Notes: a model not told the origin generated them from the sequence alone. Numbered from the stretch's first letter, positions 27,620-37,532 are shown. The stretch is DNA of 64,000 bases from Zhongshania sp. R06B22 (GCF_040892595.1 NZ_JBFRYB010000001.1:2666001-2730000), one strand, 5' to 3'. Numbers and translations: made by a program.

Positions 27620-29110
27620 CTATGCGCGCAAAGAACTCCTAGGCATTTCCGCACCAAGATGATGATGGCTTTTTGATAAGCGGCTAAGTTCCTCCGCCTC
27701 ATAGGTTTCTAATATTTCGGCCAGCTTGCGGCTAATGGTGGTGCTCGCCCTAATCATCTCGATTTTCGGCCATGTCGCACGCTCACCTTCCGTAATAAAA
27801 TACTGCAATTCATCAGGCGTCAGTTCAGTAAGTAACTTTCTTGGGTCGAAAAAACGATAACGTGGAATAATATTAATATCACCGGTGTATTCCTGATTAA
27901 TAACCGAGTAAACAATATTAGTTACTCGCCGGATTCGCGGCGAATTTTTGAAGTACTTCCGCGCCACATTATTGCCAATTTTAGAGAGCTCTTTAATACT
28001 GCGACCACCGAGCTGGCGAATTGCATTACCTAGACCGCTATTATCCATTGCAGTATCTCGCACCGCCCATAGAACAATCGGATTTGTTTGGCTGACAATA
28101 AAGTGATTCACGCCATACAGCCGACTCAATCGCTTCGCAGGAAGATCGTCACTTACAGAACCGTCTATCCAGCGTCGAGTAGCTAAGTAAGGCTGCGGAT
28201 GACCGTGAACATTTTTTGCCTCAAGCATCACTGGCGGATAAATACCAGGCACCGCACATGAGGCTAACACCGCTTTGCGAATATAAACATTAGGAGACGC
28301 AATCGCATTTAGAAGACGCGAAGTCTGGTGAACATCAGAAGGCGAAATTGAAATATTAATATGTCGCCCAGTTCTCTCAAATGCTTCTTGAAAGGTAATA
28401 TCTGGAATAAGTTTGGCAATTTTCTCTTTTAAAGACTGGTGATTGATACGAGGAGATGACGTAGACATGCGACCGTTGGCAAGCTCAACTTCTGCCAGCA
28501 ACAATTTCCCGAGATTATCTGGATTCAGAAAGTCTTGCAGCTCATCATCAGTCAGCGTACCGAGTACACCGGCAATCATAGAACCCGCACTGGCCCCGGA
28601 AATAACATCCGGCAATAAATCTTGCTCAACCAATGCTTTAACCACACCAATGTGAAAGTTGCCCAGCACCGCACCACCACTAAGCATTAACGCTGACTTG
28701 CCATAGCACTTACTGGCGCGACGAAAGAAATCTAAGCGCTCAAGAAAGTTGGGAGATTCAGAATCTAACTGAGCCAAATGGTCGAGTGCGTCATGAATAC
28801 CGTCAACATAATCATGCACAAGCTGTTTGGTGCCAAACTTAGCCCGAGCGTAGAGTACCGGCTTACCCATACCCCCCATATTGCCGTGAATCCCCTCATT
28901 GAGGGAAAACAACAAACCAATATCGTCATTATTATCACGAAAATAACGCAATCGCTCTAAGCGCGAACGAATCGACGCATAATCATAAAGACTGGTTTTA
29001 TCGATCTTTTTCCAGTGTTCCCTACCAGAACAACGATCATGCTCTTTCGCCAAAGCCTTCCATTCCTCAAAGCTGCTGGCGAGCTGCAATTTGTTTTCAA
29101 GTTTTTTCAC
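27620..29110 (-). CDS. Patatin-like phospholipase with N-terminal DUF3336
   Basis: 496 residues. The first ~130 residues are the DUF3336 region often fused to patatins. The patatin domain has an oxyanion loop (GGAVLGNFHIGV near residue 144), the nucleophile elbow GASAGS (near 173) and the DG dyad in WIDGSVSDDLPA. This Ser-Asp dyad hydrolyses acyl esters such as phospholipids or triglycerides. No signal peptide is visible, so it is probably cytosolic or membrane-associated rather than exported. It heads a run of three lipolytic genes. Confidence 0.9.
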   Translation of the reverse strand: MKKLENKLQLASSFEEWKALAKEHDRCSGREHWKKIDKTSLYDYASIRSRLERLRYFRDNNDDIGLLFSLNEGIHGNMGGMGKPVLYARAKFGTKQLVHDYVDGIHDALDHLAQLDSESPNFLERLDFFRRASKCYGKSALMLSGGAVLGNFHIGVVKALVEQDLLPDVISGASAGSMIAGVLGTLTDDELQDFLNPDNLGKLLLAEVELANGRMSTSSPRINHQSLKEKIAKLIPDITFQEAFERTGRHINISISPSDVHQTSRLLNAIASPNVYIRKAVLASCAVPGIYPPVMLEAKNVHGHPQPYLATRRWIDGSVSDDLPAKRLSRLYGVNHFIVSQTNPIVLWAVRDTAMDNSGLGNAIRQLGGRSIKELSKIGNNVARKYFKNSPRIRRVTNIVYSVINQEYTGDINIIPRYRFFDPRKLLTELTPDELQYFITEGERATWPKIEMIRASTTISRKLAEILETYEAEELSRLSKSHHHLGAEMPRSSLRA

Positions 29111-29256
29111 AATTCAACCTATTCGTCATTCTGACAAGATATTAAGTATAATGTTAGAACGTTCAACCCTACTCTAACGAATCAATATGGTGCTGACCAT
29201 AAGCATTTATCACAAGTTTATAGCATGGCATCCATAGAAGCGACTTTGCCTGAAGA

Positions 29257-30549
29257 TCACAGAACTTGGCTGTAAATATACTCCATATCGACACAGGGCT
29301 TTAATGTCGAGCTTATTCCATTAAGTAATTTAGCAAAACTCAAAAGATGATTCCCAATAACCGGCTTGCCTGTGGTGAGAATGGAAACCGCTATATCCCT
29401 CTCTGGATCGGCCCAACATATGATATTCGAAAAGCCTAAATGGCCGAAAGCATAATGGGTTTTGGGGCCATATAAGCCTACCGGATTCATACCAAGCATC
29501 ATCCCCGCACTGTAGCGCATTGGCATCACTAGGGAGCGATCAAACTGCGGCTTGCCCATCTCACGCACCGCACGATTAACAGTTAATGGCGTAAAGATTC
29601 TCTTCCCCTGCCACTCACCACCCTGCAACAACATTTGAAAGAAGCGACTCGCCTCCTCTGCCGTGGAGTATAAATTAGCTGAGGCGATCTCCGCGCTTAA
29701 AAACGCGTCGGTATTAGAGATATCCACAACCTCTGAAACACTAACGCCTAAAATTTTAACTAGCTGCCGATCCACCACTGCAAGATTTGGCAGGCCCGTG
29801 GAATAATTTCGAGCCACCTCGGCGTGATCTTTTGAGTCTAAACCGTAGCGGAAATACTTCATCCCCATCGGCTTACGGATAACTTCGTCTAAATACTCGT
29901 TTAAGGTCTTGCCAGTGACCACGCGGATCAACTCAGCCTGAATAAAGCCGCCAGTAATTGCATGATAGGCCAACACGCGCCCATCCTTGTGCAAACCTGG
30001 TTGCTTACAAACCAGCTCAAGAGCGGCGCTATGATCGAACAACAGGTCTATCGGTACATCATCTGGAATTCCGGGTACACCGGCGCGGTGACTTAATAGT
30101 TGATGCACCGTAATTTGCGCCTTACCTTCAACCGCAAATGCTGGAATATAGTGACTAATCGGGTTGAGCAGATCAATTAGGCCATCTTCTGCCAACTTGT
30201 GAATCAGCATTGCCGAAACGGCCTTGGACGCCGAAAACAGACAGACTGGGGTTTCCAATGAAGCTAAGCGCGGCTGGGTATGAGTTGCTCCATCGGCATA
30301 GCCTATGGCGCGATTCAACAACACATCACCGCCGCGCCGAACACACATACTCACCATCGGATGCATACCCGACTCAAAGATTGACTCTGCGTGGCCCCAC
30401 AGTGCATCGATATCTTGCTGCGCAATACCCTGCTCAGAAGCAGACACTTCATGGGGGTCAATATCAGATAAGCCAGCTAGGTCATCTGGAACTGAAATAC
30501 CCCGAAATGCCAAATTCCGACAACTACGATATTGCTGTTTAAGCCACAT
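29257..30549 (-). CDS. Beta-lactamase-fold serine hydrolase (esterase)
   Basis: About 430 residues from ATG at 30549; the longer frame has no clear start signal. The SxxK motif reads SASK, and a YHAITGG occupies the place of the class C YxN. A GHLGFSN motif resembles the HxG-type third motif of EstB-like esterases. Class C-like folds of this sort more often act as esterases or peptidases than true beta-lactamases. There is no signal peptide. It lies between two patatin-like genes on the same strand, pointing to ester or lipid breakdown (inference). Confidence 0.87.
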   Translation of the reverse strand: MWLKQQYRSCRNLAFRGISVPDDLAGLSDIDPHEVSASEQGIAQQDIDALWGHAESIFESGMHPMVSMCVRRGGDVLLNRAIGYADGATHTQPRLASLETPVCLFSASKAVSAMLIHKLAEDGLIDLLNPISHYIPAFAVEGKAQITVHQLLSHRAGVPGIPDDVPIDLLFDHSAALELVCKQPGLHKDGRVLAYHAITGGFIQAELIRVVTGKTLNEYLDEVIRKPMGMKYFRYGLDSKDHAEVARNYSTGLPNLAVVDRQLVKILGVSVSEVVDISNTDAFLSAEIASANLYSTAEEASRFFQMLLQGGEWQGKRIFTPLTVNRAVREMGKPQFDRSLVMPMRYSAGMMLGMNPVGLYGPKTHYAFGHLGFSNIICWADPERDIAVSILTTGKPVIGNHLLSFAKLLNGISSTLKPCVDMEYIYSQVL

Positions 30550-30650
30550 AGAGACACTCTTCAATAAAATCAGCCGAAACTTATAGCACGAGCGGCAGCT
30601 GCACTCCATAACACAAATGACATCGCCGACTATCCTTCGGGGCCACACCA

Positions 30651-31727
30651 TCACTGAATGCGGCGTAAATGTCGCTCCCAATCTTGGCGATGCAGCCGCT
30701 CCGCAAAGAAATCAGCCAGTTCTTCTGCCGCAGCTGCCGCTTCTCGCCAAGCGCGAATGCGCCCGGCATTATCAGTACCATAGCGATGAAAATCTCGACG
30801 ATCGGGAATCTTCCGATCTCGCAAGCGGTCAATCCAAGTCGAACTAGGCGATAGCAGCAAAACATTATCTGCATGACGACTGCGACGCCATGGCACGAAT
30901 TTATCCAGCCAACCAGGAATAATGCGATGGCTGAAATGCGGCATTAATACAATGCCACCAGCCGATGAGGCCGCCAACGGTAGATCGATATGATAATCAA
31001 TTAACCCACCGTCACGGTAGCTTGCTGACGGGCAAGCAGGAATCGAGTGTATCGCTTGCATAACAAAGGGAATCGAGCCGCTGGCCAGCAGCGCCGACTT
31101 TAGGTTCTGCGCTGTAAGCGGGTGAAACACGGTGGAAAAATCGGGGAACTCCCGCTGCCCCAAAATAGTCCTTGAGGGCTGATCTGGCGAAAAAACCACC
31201 CGCTGCAACACGGAAGTCAGTAGCGGTCGGGATAGCGTATTTAACGCGAGTGCGCCAGCGAAGCCTAAGCCCAACACCGCGGATGAATCGCTAGCTAGCA
31301 GACCCTTGCTACGCGCAACAATAATATATGGCTTTGCCCAGTGGTGACCGACAATGTCGGCGGCGCTACGGTCATCTATAAACGCATCCAACACCGCTTT
31401 GGCACCGAGGCTAACGTCTAATGGACTCGCCTTAAGATCGTAACACTGAGTGATATAGGCCTCTTGCAGGATATCTACACTGGCCACCGGGTCTGCACAA
31501 CTTAGCGCTGCAAACCGCCAGCTCCCCGCAGACGCCCCGACCAGCGGCAAACAAGCCTTGCGATCTTCAAACCAGTCACTAAAAAGGAATTTGTCGAGGG
31601 CCGCCAACACCAGCCATTTCGGGCCGCCCGCTGCGCCAGCCATCGCTGCAACATCTGCAGGATATAAACCATTATTCAAAATATGTTGGTAGGCACGGCT
31701 TCCCGCGCGGATATCCATCACCGCCAT
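30651..31727 (-). CDS. Patatin-like phospholipase family protein
   Basis: 358 residues. The AGAAGGPKW segment near residue 30 is the glycine-rich oxyanion loop, GASAGSW near 65 is the nucleophile elbow, and RDGGLIDYH carries the aspartate of the dyad. This forms a complete patatin catalytic set without the DUF3336 extension of the neighbour at 27620. Two in-frame ATGs three codons apart (31727 and 31718) are both possible. It is on the same strand and 101 bases upstream of the esterase gene. Confidence 0.85.
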   Translation of the reverse strand: MAVMDIRAGSRAYQHILNNGLYPADVAAMAGAAGGPKWLVLAALDKFLFSDWFEDRKACLPLVGASAGSWRFAALSCADPVASVDILQEAYITQCYDLKASPLDVSLGAKAVLDAFIDDRSAADIVGHHWAKPYIIVARSKGLLASDSSAVLGLGFAGALALNTLSRPLLTSVLQRVVFSPDQPSRTILGQREFPDFSTVFHPLTAQNLKSALLASGSIPFVMQAIHSIPACPSASYRDGGLIDYHIDLPLAASSAGGIVLMPHFSHRIIPGWLDKFVPWRRSRHADNVLLLSPSSTWIDRLRDRKIPDRRDFHRYGTDNAGRIRAWREAAAAAEELADFFAERLHRQDWERHLRRIQ

Positions 31728-31813
31728 AACACATTAGCCCAAGTCTACGACAAGACTCAGCCTAACCGCGCCAGCGACAAATTTAAAGGACCATCATTAA
31801 CACTACAGCAGCC

Positions 31814-33487
31814 TTAAACACCGCCACCGACTATATCTACTAATTCAGTTGGGTATCCATGTAAATAGCCCTGCGCATAATCCACACCCATTGCCCTCAA
31901 TTGCTCCAACACAACCTGGCGCTCAACAAACTCTGCTATCGTCCGCTTACCAAGCACATGACTAATGTCATTAATGGAACGCACCATCGCCTCATGCACT
32001 GGATTTTTGTCCATATCATGCACAAATAATCCATCGATCTTCACAAAGTCTACCGGGAGCTCTTGCAAGTAACCAAAGGATGACATGCCAGTACCAAAAT
32101 CATCAAGCGCAAACTTTCCGCCCAACTCATGAACGCGGTGAATAAAGCGAGTCACCACCGAAAAATTAGTAATTGCCACCGTTTCGGTAATTTCAAAGCA
32201 AATGATTTTCGGATTGATATTTCCCCTGCGGAGACCACGATATACAAAATCTAAAAATGATTCCTGGCACAAAGACTGACCAGAAATATTGACAGAATAC
32301 ATAACGTCACGAGAATTCAGTTCAGAATTTCGCTGCAAGTAATCGAAAACATTCTTAATCACCCAGCGATCAATTTGTGGCATAAGTCCGAATCGCTCAG
32401 CGGCAGGCATAAACTGCCCAGGCCTAAGTAACTCGCCGTTGTAGTGCATGCGCACCAGAATTTCGTTAAACATTGTGGTGCGATTTGATTCGTCGACAAG
32501 CGGCAATATTCGCTCGCTCACCAAACTAAAGTCATCTGCCGCCAGCGCCTTATTAATACGGTGCACCCAATCCATATCATCGTGTAAGCGGCTAAGCTTT
32601 TTATCGCTCTTGTCATATACATGGACTCGTCCTCGGCCGTTTTCCTTTGCCGAGTACATTGCCACGTCCGCTTGACTCATCACGCTATCGCGGTCCTGAG
32701 CGTGCTCATCAATCAATACCACACCAACACTAATGGAGGCGCGGTGTGAAATACCACTCCAGACAAACGGCATACGCTTAACCGCCTTTATTAAGCGGTT
32801 AGCAATCGAGCACGCTTCAAAGGTATCCATATTACTGAGCAGCACACCAAACTCATCACCACCTAAACGGCAAAGCATGTCACCAATAAAAAGCTCATGG
32901 CCGAGGCATTCAGCAATGGTCTTTATCAAATTATCGCCGGCGCCATGACCACTGGTATCATTGATCAATTTAAACTGATCAATATCAATATAAAGCAAGG
33001 CGTGGGTTCTAGAACTGGTGGACGCATCATTGACCAAATTTTCAAGCCGGCGCTCAAATTCTTGTCGCCCCATTAATTCGGTCAAGGGATCTAAGTGACT
33101 CTCACCATCACCGTAGTGCACTGGTGACATATTATCGTCAACCACCGACAAGCAGCGTCCAACCACTGCCCCATCGTCGTTACAAACCTTACTTACTGAA
33201 ATTAAATATTGATGATCTTTGGTGTGTGGCAGTAGCACTCTGCAAGCCGTAATATCACTTTCACTACCCCGAAGAAGCTCTGCAAATAACGTTTCTCCAT
33301 CTATCACAATGAAGGGCAGGAAATCACCAAGCGGGACGCCATGACTATATTCATACTGGCTCAGATCAATGGCGGCCTCATTTGCGTAGCTTACACGTCC
33401 GCAAAAATCCACACATATAAGATATTGACCAAGACTGTTTAATATCCAGCTTGAATTAATCACAGCCATCTCAGAAAATTCTCTCAT
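31814..33487 (-). CDS. PAS-GGDEF-EAL c-di-GMP enzyme (last gene of signalling operon)
   Basis: 557 residues. PAS-like domain (about 10-120), GGDEF domain with intact RLGGDEF at 207-213 and no RxxD inhibitory site in the usual place, then an EAL domain reading EILVR. The other metal and catalytic residues are present (VNISGQ, EITET, LDDFGTG, DFVKID, AEFVE, AQGY); the usual glycine of EGVE is phenylalanine. It may make, break or both. It starts immediately after the stop of the REC-kinase gene (TAAATG), so it is the output end of a coupled four-gene operon. Confidence 0.92.
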   Translation of the reverse strand: MREFSEMAVINSSWILNSLGQYLICVDFCGRVSYANEAAIDLSQYEYSHGVPLGDFLPFIVIDGETLFAELLRGSESDITACRVLLPHTKDHQYLISVSKVCNDDGAVVGRCLSVVDDNMSPVHYGDGESHLDPLTELMGRQEFERRLENLVNDASTSSRTHALLYIDIDQFKLINDTSGHGAGDNLIKTIAECLGHELFIGDMLCRLGGDEFGVLLSNMDTFEACSIANRLIKAVKRMPFVWSGISHRASISVGVVLIDEHAQDRDSVMSQADVAMYSAKENGRGRVHVYDKSDKKLSRLHDDMDWVHRINKALAADDFSLVSERILPLVDESNRTTMFNEILVRMHYNGELLRPGQFMPAAERFGLMPQIDRWVIKNVFDYLQRNSELNSRDVMYSVNISGQSLCQESFLDFVYRGLRRGNINPKIICFEITETVAITNFSVVTRFIHRVHELGGKFALDDFGTGMSSFGYLQELPVDFVKIDGLFVHDMDKNPVHEAMVRSINDISHVLGKRTIAEFVERQVVLEQLRAMGVDYAQGYLHGYPTELVDIVGGGV

Positions 33488-34711
33488 TTACTCTGCCAAG
33501 GGAATAGTAAAATAGAATGTAGATCCTTTTCCGAGCTCAGATTCCAACCATATCTTGCCGCCATGCCAGCGGACAATTTTTTCACATATCGCTAAACCAA
33601 CACCAGAATCTCCGGCCGCACCATCGCTGTGATCGCGGTGAAAAAGATTAAACAAGCCGCTATGATTTTCGGGCCGAATACCAACGCCGGTATCACTTAC
33701 CGAAAACAACCAGTTTCTCTCATGTGTCATCGCATTAATGTAAATCTCTGGCTCTCGACCTTCGGTAAAACGAATAGCATTACTAATGAGGTTTTTAAAC
33801 AACTGCATCAGTTGGCGACGACATGCAAATACCGTTGGTAAGGTTTCGCAATGCAAGTTGGCATGGCTGGATTGAAATATATTATCAAGGTCTATTAAGA
33901 CATCGCTAACGATCGCATTGCAATCGACCAGCTCTCTACTTTCGTTAAACCGACCTACGGAAGTAAGTGCAACCAGCTTATTCAAGGCCGACTGCATTGC
34001 GTAAACATTCTCTCTTACGTCCAACAAATCCTCTGCCAAGCCAGGAGGAGAAATATCCTGAGCTTGCCCTCCGACTCTGCGCATTGTCGATACCACATTA
34101 TTCAATGGCATCTGTAAATCTCTTGCCGCCAAATGTGACAACTGCTCAATCTCATTAACCAAACCAATAAGCTGATGGCGGTTTCTAGCGAGGGCAATTA
34201 GGTCACGATAAGATGACAAGGCGGTATATATAACCGAGAATAAACGATCTTGGGTTAACTCGGTTTTCGCTCGATAATCGTTAATATCATAAACTTTTAA
34301 AACACGACGCTCTGGCGCTAAACCAGGCTGACCAGTACGCAAAATAATTCTAACAAAGTGATTTCCTAGCTCCTGCCGAATATATCGCGCCACTTCTAAA
34401 CCTGCGTCATCGGTCTCCATAACCACATCAAGGAGAATAATTGCAGTGTCCGGATTCTCGTGAATTAATTTACGCGCCTGCTGTCCAGAATAGGCACTCA
34501 CAAACTCAAGATGCCGGCCGCCAAAGCTAAAATCATGTAAGGCCAAACGAGTGACAACATGAATTTCTTCTTCATCATCAACAATGAGAATTTTCCAAGT
34601 ATTGTTCTCCGAAGTGGCACTCTGATCCAGCATAATATTATGCTCAGTTGCGAGAATTAAATCGTCGTTGTCAGCCATTTTATTCTGGGCCTTCTTATAA
34701 GTATCTGTCAT
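33488..34711 (-). CDS. REC domain fused to a histidine-kinase-like ATPase lacking the H-box histidine
   Basis: 407 residues. The receiver domain (about 38-160) has an acidic pocket, phospho-acceptor D95 in ILLDVVME, threonine in LRTGQ and lysine K149. A dimerisation helix follows, whose H-box reads LAARDLQMPL. The position that is histidine in related kinases (xxSHDLxxPL) is R197. The ATPase domain keeps its N, G1 and G2 boxes (NLISNAIRF, SDTGVGI, GDSGVGLAI). So it can probably bind ATP but not autophosphorylate in the normal way. Its ATG overlaps the DUF3369 gene stop (TAATG). Confidence 0.9.
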   Translation of the reverse strand: MTDTYKKAQNKMADNDDLILATEHNIMLDQSATSENNTWKILIVDDEEEIHVVTRLALHDFSFGGRHLEFVSAYSGQQARKLIHENPDTAIILLDVVMETDDAGLEVARYIRQELGNHFVRIILRTGQPGLAPERRVLKVYDINDYRAKTELTQDRLFSVIYTALSSYRDLIALARNRHQLIGLVNEIEQLSHLAARDLQMPLNNVVSTMRRVGGQAQDISPPGLAEDLLDVRENVYAMQSALNKLVALTSVGRFNESRELVDCNAIVSDVLIDLDNIFQSSHANLHCETLPTVFACRRQLMQLFKNLISNAIRFTEGREPEIYINAMTHERNWLFSVSDTGVGIRPENHSGLFNLFHRDHSDGAAGDSGVGLAICEKIVRWHGGKIWLESELGKGSTFYFTIPLAE

Positions 34712-35691
34712 TATCCGTCGCCTTCTAATAGAGCGATCGTTTCATGCGCAATAGCGACATTTTTAACAAAAAGCTCAATCATCTGAATATCTGGCACTGA
34801 GAAAACATCCTTGGCCGAAACATACAACAATTGTTCAAGACCCGACTTTGTAATGTAGTAGCTTACCCAATAATTATCTCCGTAATTACTTTTCTTGCAT
34901 GTCAACACATAACGTATCCGCTCAACAACAGACTCTTCAAAAGAGTCTAGATTAACCTCACCGATGTAATTTTTAAACTTGCCAGTACCTGCCATTATCT
35001 GCAAGCGCTCGACCTCTGGATGGGCAAGCATAGCCGAGGCGTTAATAAGAACAGCGTCACTATTTAGATACAGCAGTGCCGTTAGCTGCTCTAGAACACC
35101 TTCGAAGAACTGTGATATGTCTCTGGTTTCAAATATTGTTGCAGAGGCTGAGATCACCTTCATCAAACCTTTTCGGTTTTCTTCCAGCGCAAATATGTCA
35201 CCATACGAGCGAAGGCTTGTGTATACAGTAGAGAATAACTTCTGCCGAGTCAGCTCAGTCTTCTCTTTATAGTCATTGATATCGTACTGAGTAATAACCT
35301 CTTGTTCGGGTGATTGCCCCGACTGACCGGTGCGTAACACTATACGTACCATCCTATTATTTAGCTCACGGCGAATATAATGAACCAGATCTAGGCCCGC
35401 TCGATCTGTTTCCATAACGACATCGAGCAGTATCACCGCGACATCAGGGTTCGCATGCAATACTTGGCGCGCTTCCGCAGCCGAATATGCGCTTAAAAAC
35501 TCCAAGCCCCGGCCACCGAGATTAAAACTGTCTAGCGCAAGGTGAGTTACCGTGTGCACCACCTGTTCATCATCGACGATAAGCAACTTCCAAGGCTTAG
35601 CGCCCGCACCAACAAGACCCTCAGTAGGTTCTTCTGCAAGGCTCAATGTATCCGGGTCTGATACCACTTCATGCTCCTTTGAATTATTCAT
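34711..35691 (-). CDS. Response regulator with DUF3369 output domain
   Basis: 326 residues. The N-terminal receiver has an LLDVVMETD phospho-acceptor, LRTGQ and KEKTELT, closely like the receiver of the next gene, which suggests that the two arose by duplication. The C-terminal half is the DUF3369 domain, an uncharacterised sensory or output domain found in regulators of gammaproteobacteria, with a GAF-like layout. Its ATG overlaps the end of the upstream kinase gene by eight bases. The kinase upstream is the likely phosphodonor; the output is unknown. Confidence 0.9.
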   Translation of the reverse strand: MNNSKEHEVVSDPDTLSLAEEPTEGLVGAGAKPWKLLIVDDEQVVHTVTHLALDSFNLGGRGLEFLSAYSAAEARQVLHANPDVAVILLDVVMETDRAGLDLVHYIRRELNNRMVRIVLRTGQSGQSPEQEVITQYDINDYKEKTELTRQKLFSTVYTSLRSYGDIFALEENRKGLMKVISASATIFETRDISQFFEGVLEQLTALLYLNSDAVLINASAMLAHPEVERLQIMAGTGKFKNYIGEVNLDSFEESVVERIRYVLTCKKSNYGDNYWVSYYITKSGLEQLLYVSAKDVFSVPDIQMIELFVKNVAIAHETIALLEGDG

Positions 35692-37249
35692 AAGACCTTA
35701 CCTCGCCAACATCTTTCCCTAAGAAGAGGCTAATTATTGTGCCTTCCCCCTCTGTACTTTCAATTTCTATATTGCCGAAAAGCTTTTGCGTAACGAGGTT
35801 ATAGACAATATGAAGTCCTAAGCCGCTCCCGCCGCCACTGCGATTAGTGGTGAAAAAAGGGTCCCAAACTCGAGTAAGATTTTCCGGCGAAATACCTCGA
35901 CCATCATCACTGAAGCGGATACAAATAACGTCATGCTCACATTCGCTAACCTGAAGCAATAATGTGCCCTCATCATCTTTTTCAAAGGCATGAACAATTG
36001 CATTCATAACAAAATTAGTCACTATCTGCGATAATGCGCCGGGGTAAGAGCGAATTTCTAGATCGCTAGGGCAGTCAAACTCACACTTTAAATTAGTTTT
36101 ACGAAGCTGTGGCCGCAGACTCAACAAGACTTGACTCAAATACTCTTTTAAATCAAATGTACGGACATCACTAGCACTCTGATCAACGGCGACCTGCTTA
36201 AAGCTCTGAATAAGACTTGCAGCACGATGCAAATTCCCCAGAATAATGTCTGCTGCGGCTGTCGCATGTTTTATATACTGTAGTAGCGCGGAATTTGTCA
36301 GCTGACCCTGCGCGTATTTCTTGCTGACACTATTGGTACTTTCTAGCAAGGTAGACGCTGCGGTAACACCAATACCTACAGGGGTATTTATCTCATGGGC
36401 CACACCAGCGACCAGACCACCTAGCAAAGCCATTTTTTCATTGCTGATTAACTTCTGCTGGGTAGATTTTAAGCGCAGCAAGGCATTACTTAGCTCACGA
36501 TTACTTATATCTACTTCCCGCACTCTGACTTCAAGTTCACCGCGCGCGGTGACAATCTCATGATTTCGACTTTCGACATCTGCAATCATGGCGTTAAAAT
36601 TTTCTGACAGAGCGCCAAATGCATCATGGCTTATGACATCAGCACGTATCGAATAATCTCTACTTTCCGTTACCATTTTCATCACATCAAGTAGACGGTA
36701 GACAGGTGCCATCATCCTCCGCGACGCGCGGGTGGAGAGCCACCACGCCCACAATAGGCACAAAACCAATAACAATGTGCCCCACATAGTCATAAGTAGA
36801 TACGGCGACACCCCTTCATGACGAGGTTTAATGATCAATTTAAATGAGGCCACCTCTCCGTCTACAGCACGCCAATCTATCGTTTCTTCAAGAACCAATA
36901 TTCCGCCTTGATTCCCAGCCCCAAGCTCAGCATCGCACGCAATGTCCCTAGCAGCGTACTGGCTTTGCGCCAGCAAAGTGAATGAGCTGGAACCGCCCGC
37001 ATATAGACACACTGCGCCAATATCATTATCGAGCGCCAAGGACGAAATCACCTTGACGACCTCGGCTTCACTATTAGACGCACGCATTAGCTTTCCAATT
37101 AGAACACCAACATTGCTGTAGCTGTGATCACCACTACCGCTATTAGATACAAAATACGCCGTCATCATAAACATCAGTACAAAACACACTAGCGTATTTG
37201 CAGCGAAGAGCGCCATAAAGGGCATCGCGTTAGTAGATTGCTTCAACAC
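35684..37249 (-). CDS. Membrane sensor histidine kinase (first gene of signalling operon)
   Basis: 521 residues, GTG start. Two membrane helices (FMALFAANTLVCFVLMFMMT; LLMTMWGTLLLVLCLLWAWW) flank a periplasmic sensor of about 110 residues, then a HAMP-like segment, a dimerisation domain with phospho-acceptor AGVAHEINTPVG, and an ATPase with FSDDGRGIS and SGGGSGLGLHI. It is a complete kinase. It starts a four-gene operon with a DUF3369 regulator, a REC-pseudokinase and a c-di-GMP enzyme. The periplasmic part has cysteines (AVCLYAGG, DIACDAELG) that may form a disulfide. Confidence 0.93.
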   Translation of the reverse strand: MLKQSTNAMPFMALFAANTLVCFVLMFMMTAYFVSNSGSGDHSYSNVGVLIGKLMRASNSEAEVVKVISSLALDNDIGAVCLYAGGSSSFTLLAQSQYAARDIACDAELGAGNQGGILVLEETIDWRAVDGEVASFKLIIKPRHEGVSPYLLMTMWGTLLLVLCLLWAWWLSTRASRRMMAPVYRLLDVMKMVTESRDYSIRADVISHDAFGALSENFNAMIADVESRNHEIVTARGELEVRVREVDISNRELSNALLRLKSTQQKLISNEKMALLGGLVAGVAHEINTPVGIGVTAASTLLESTNSVSKKYAQGQLTNSALLQYIKHATAAADIILGNLHRAASLIQSFKQVAVDQSASDVRTFDLKEYLSQVLLSLRPQLRKTNLKCEFDCPSDLEIRSYPGALSQIVTNFVMNAIVHAFEKDDEGTLLLQVSECEHDVICIRFSDDGRGISPENLTRVWDPFFTTNRSGGGSGLGLHIVYNLVTQKLFGNIEIESTEGEGTIISLFLGKDVGEVRSYE

Positions 37250-37501
37250 AAGAGCATTTCCATGTCGCCATATTTCATGCCCCTACTAAAAAGTATCAGC
37301 ATTTACTCCGTTAATCTCGATTTACAGCTACTGTAGTTGCGAAACCCCTATGCCACAACTCTACAGGCAATATGCCTACAGAATGAATAGTGTGATCTAC
37401 TTACTGAAAGCACCACTCTGCCGCGACTTTGCCAGCAAGTGGTATATAAAGAGAAGGAAAGAGACCGTCAGCCGCTTATGACTGCTCTCAGTTGGAAGGA
37501 A

Positions 37502-37532
37502 AGTGGCTAATGCCGAAGAGGCATCAGCCACT
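37502..37532 (-). terminator. Bidirectional hairpin terminator between UbiB-like gene and kinase operon
   Basis: AGTGGCT-A-ATGCC pairs with GGCAT-C-AGCCACT around a 5-base loop: two blocks of 7 and 5 pairs with one internal mismatch. The plus strand then reads TTTT; the minus strand reads TTTCC. It lies 48 bases past the UbiB-like stop and should end that transcript. The rest of the 37250-37579 gap should also hold the promoter of the sensor kinase; no other element was recognised there. Confidence 0.7.

Noticed and set aside
29257..30549. Class C beta-lactamase for antibiotic resistance
   Set aside because: No signal peptide, the YxN motif is replaced, and it lies among lipases; an EstB-like esterase fits better.
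31814..33487. EAL domain dismissed as inactive because it reads EIL
   Set aside because: The metal and catalytic residues after it are present, so loss of the exact EAL triplet does not mean loss of activity.
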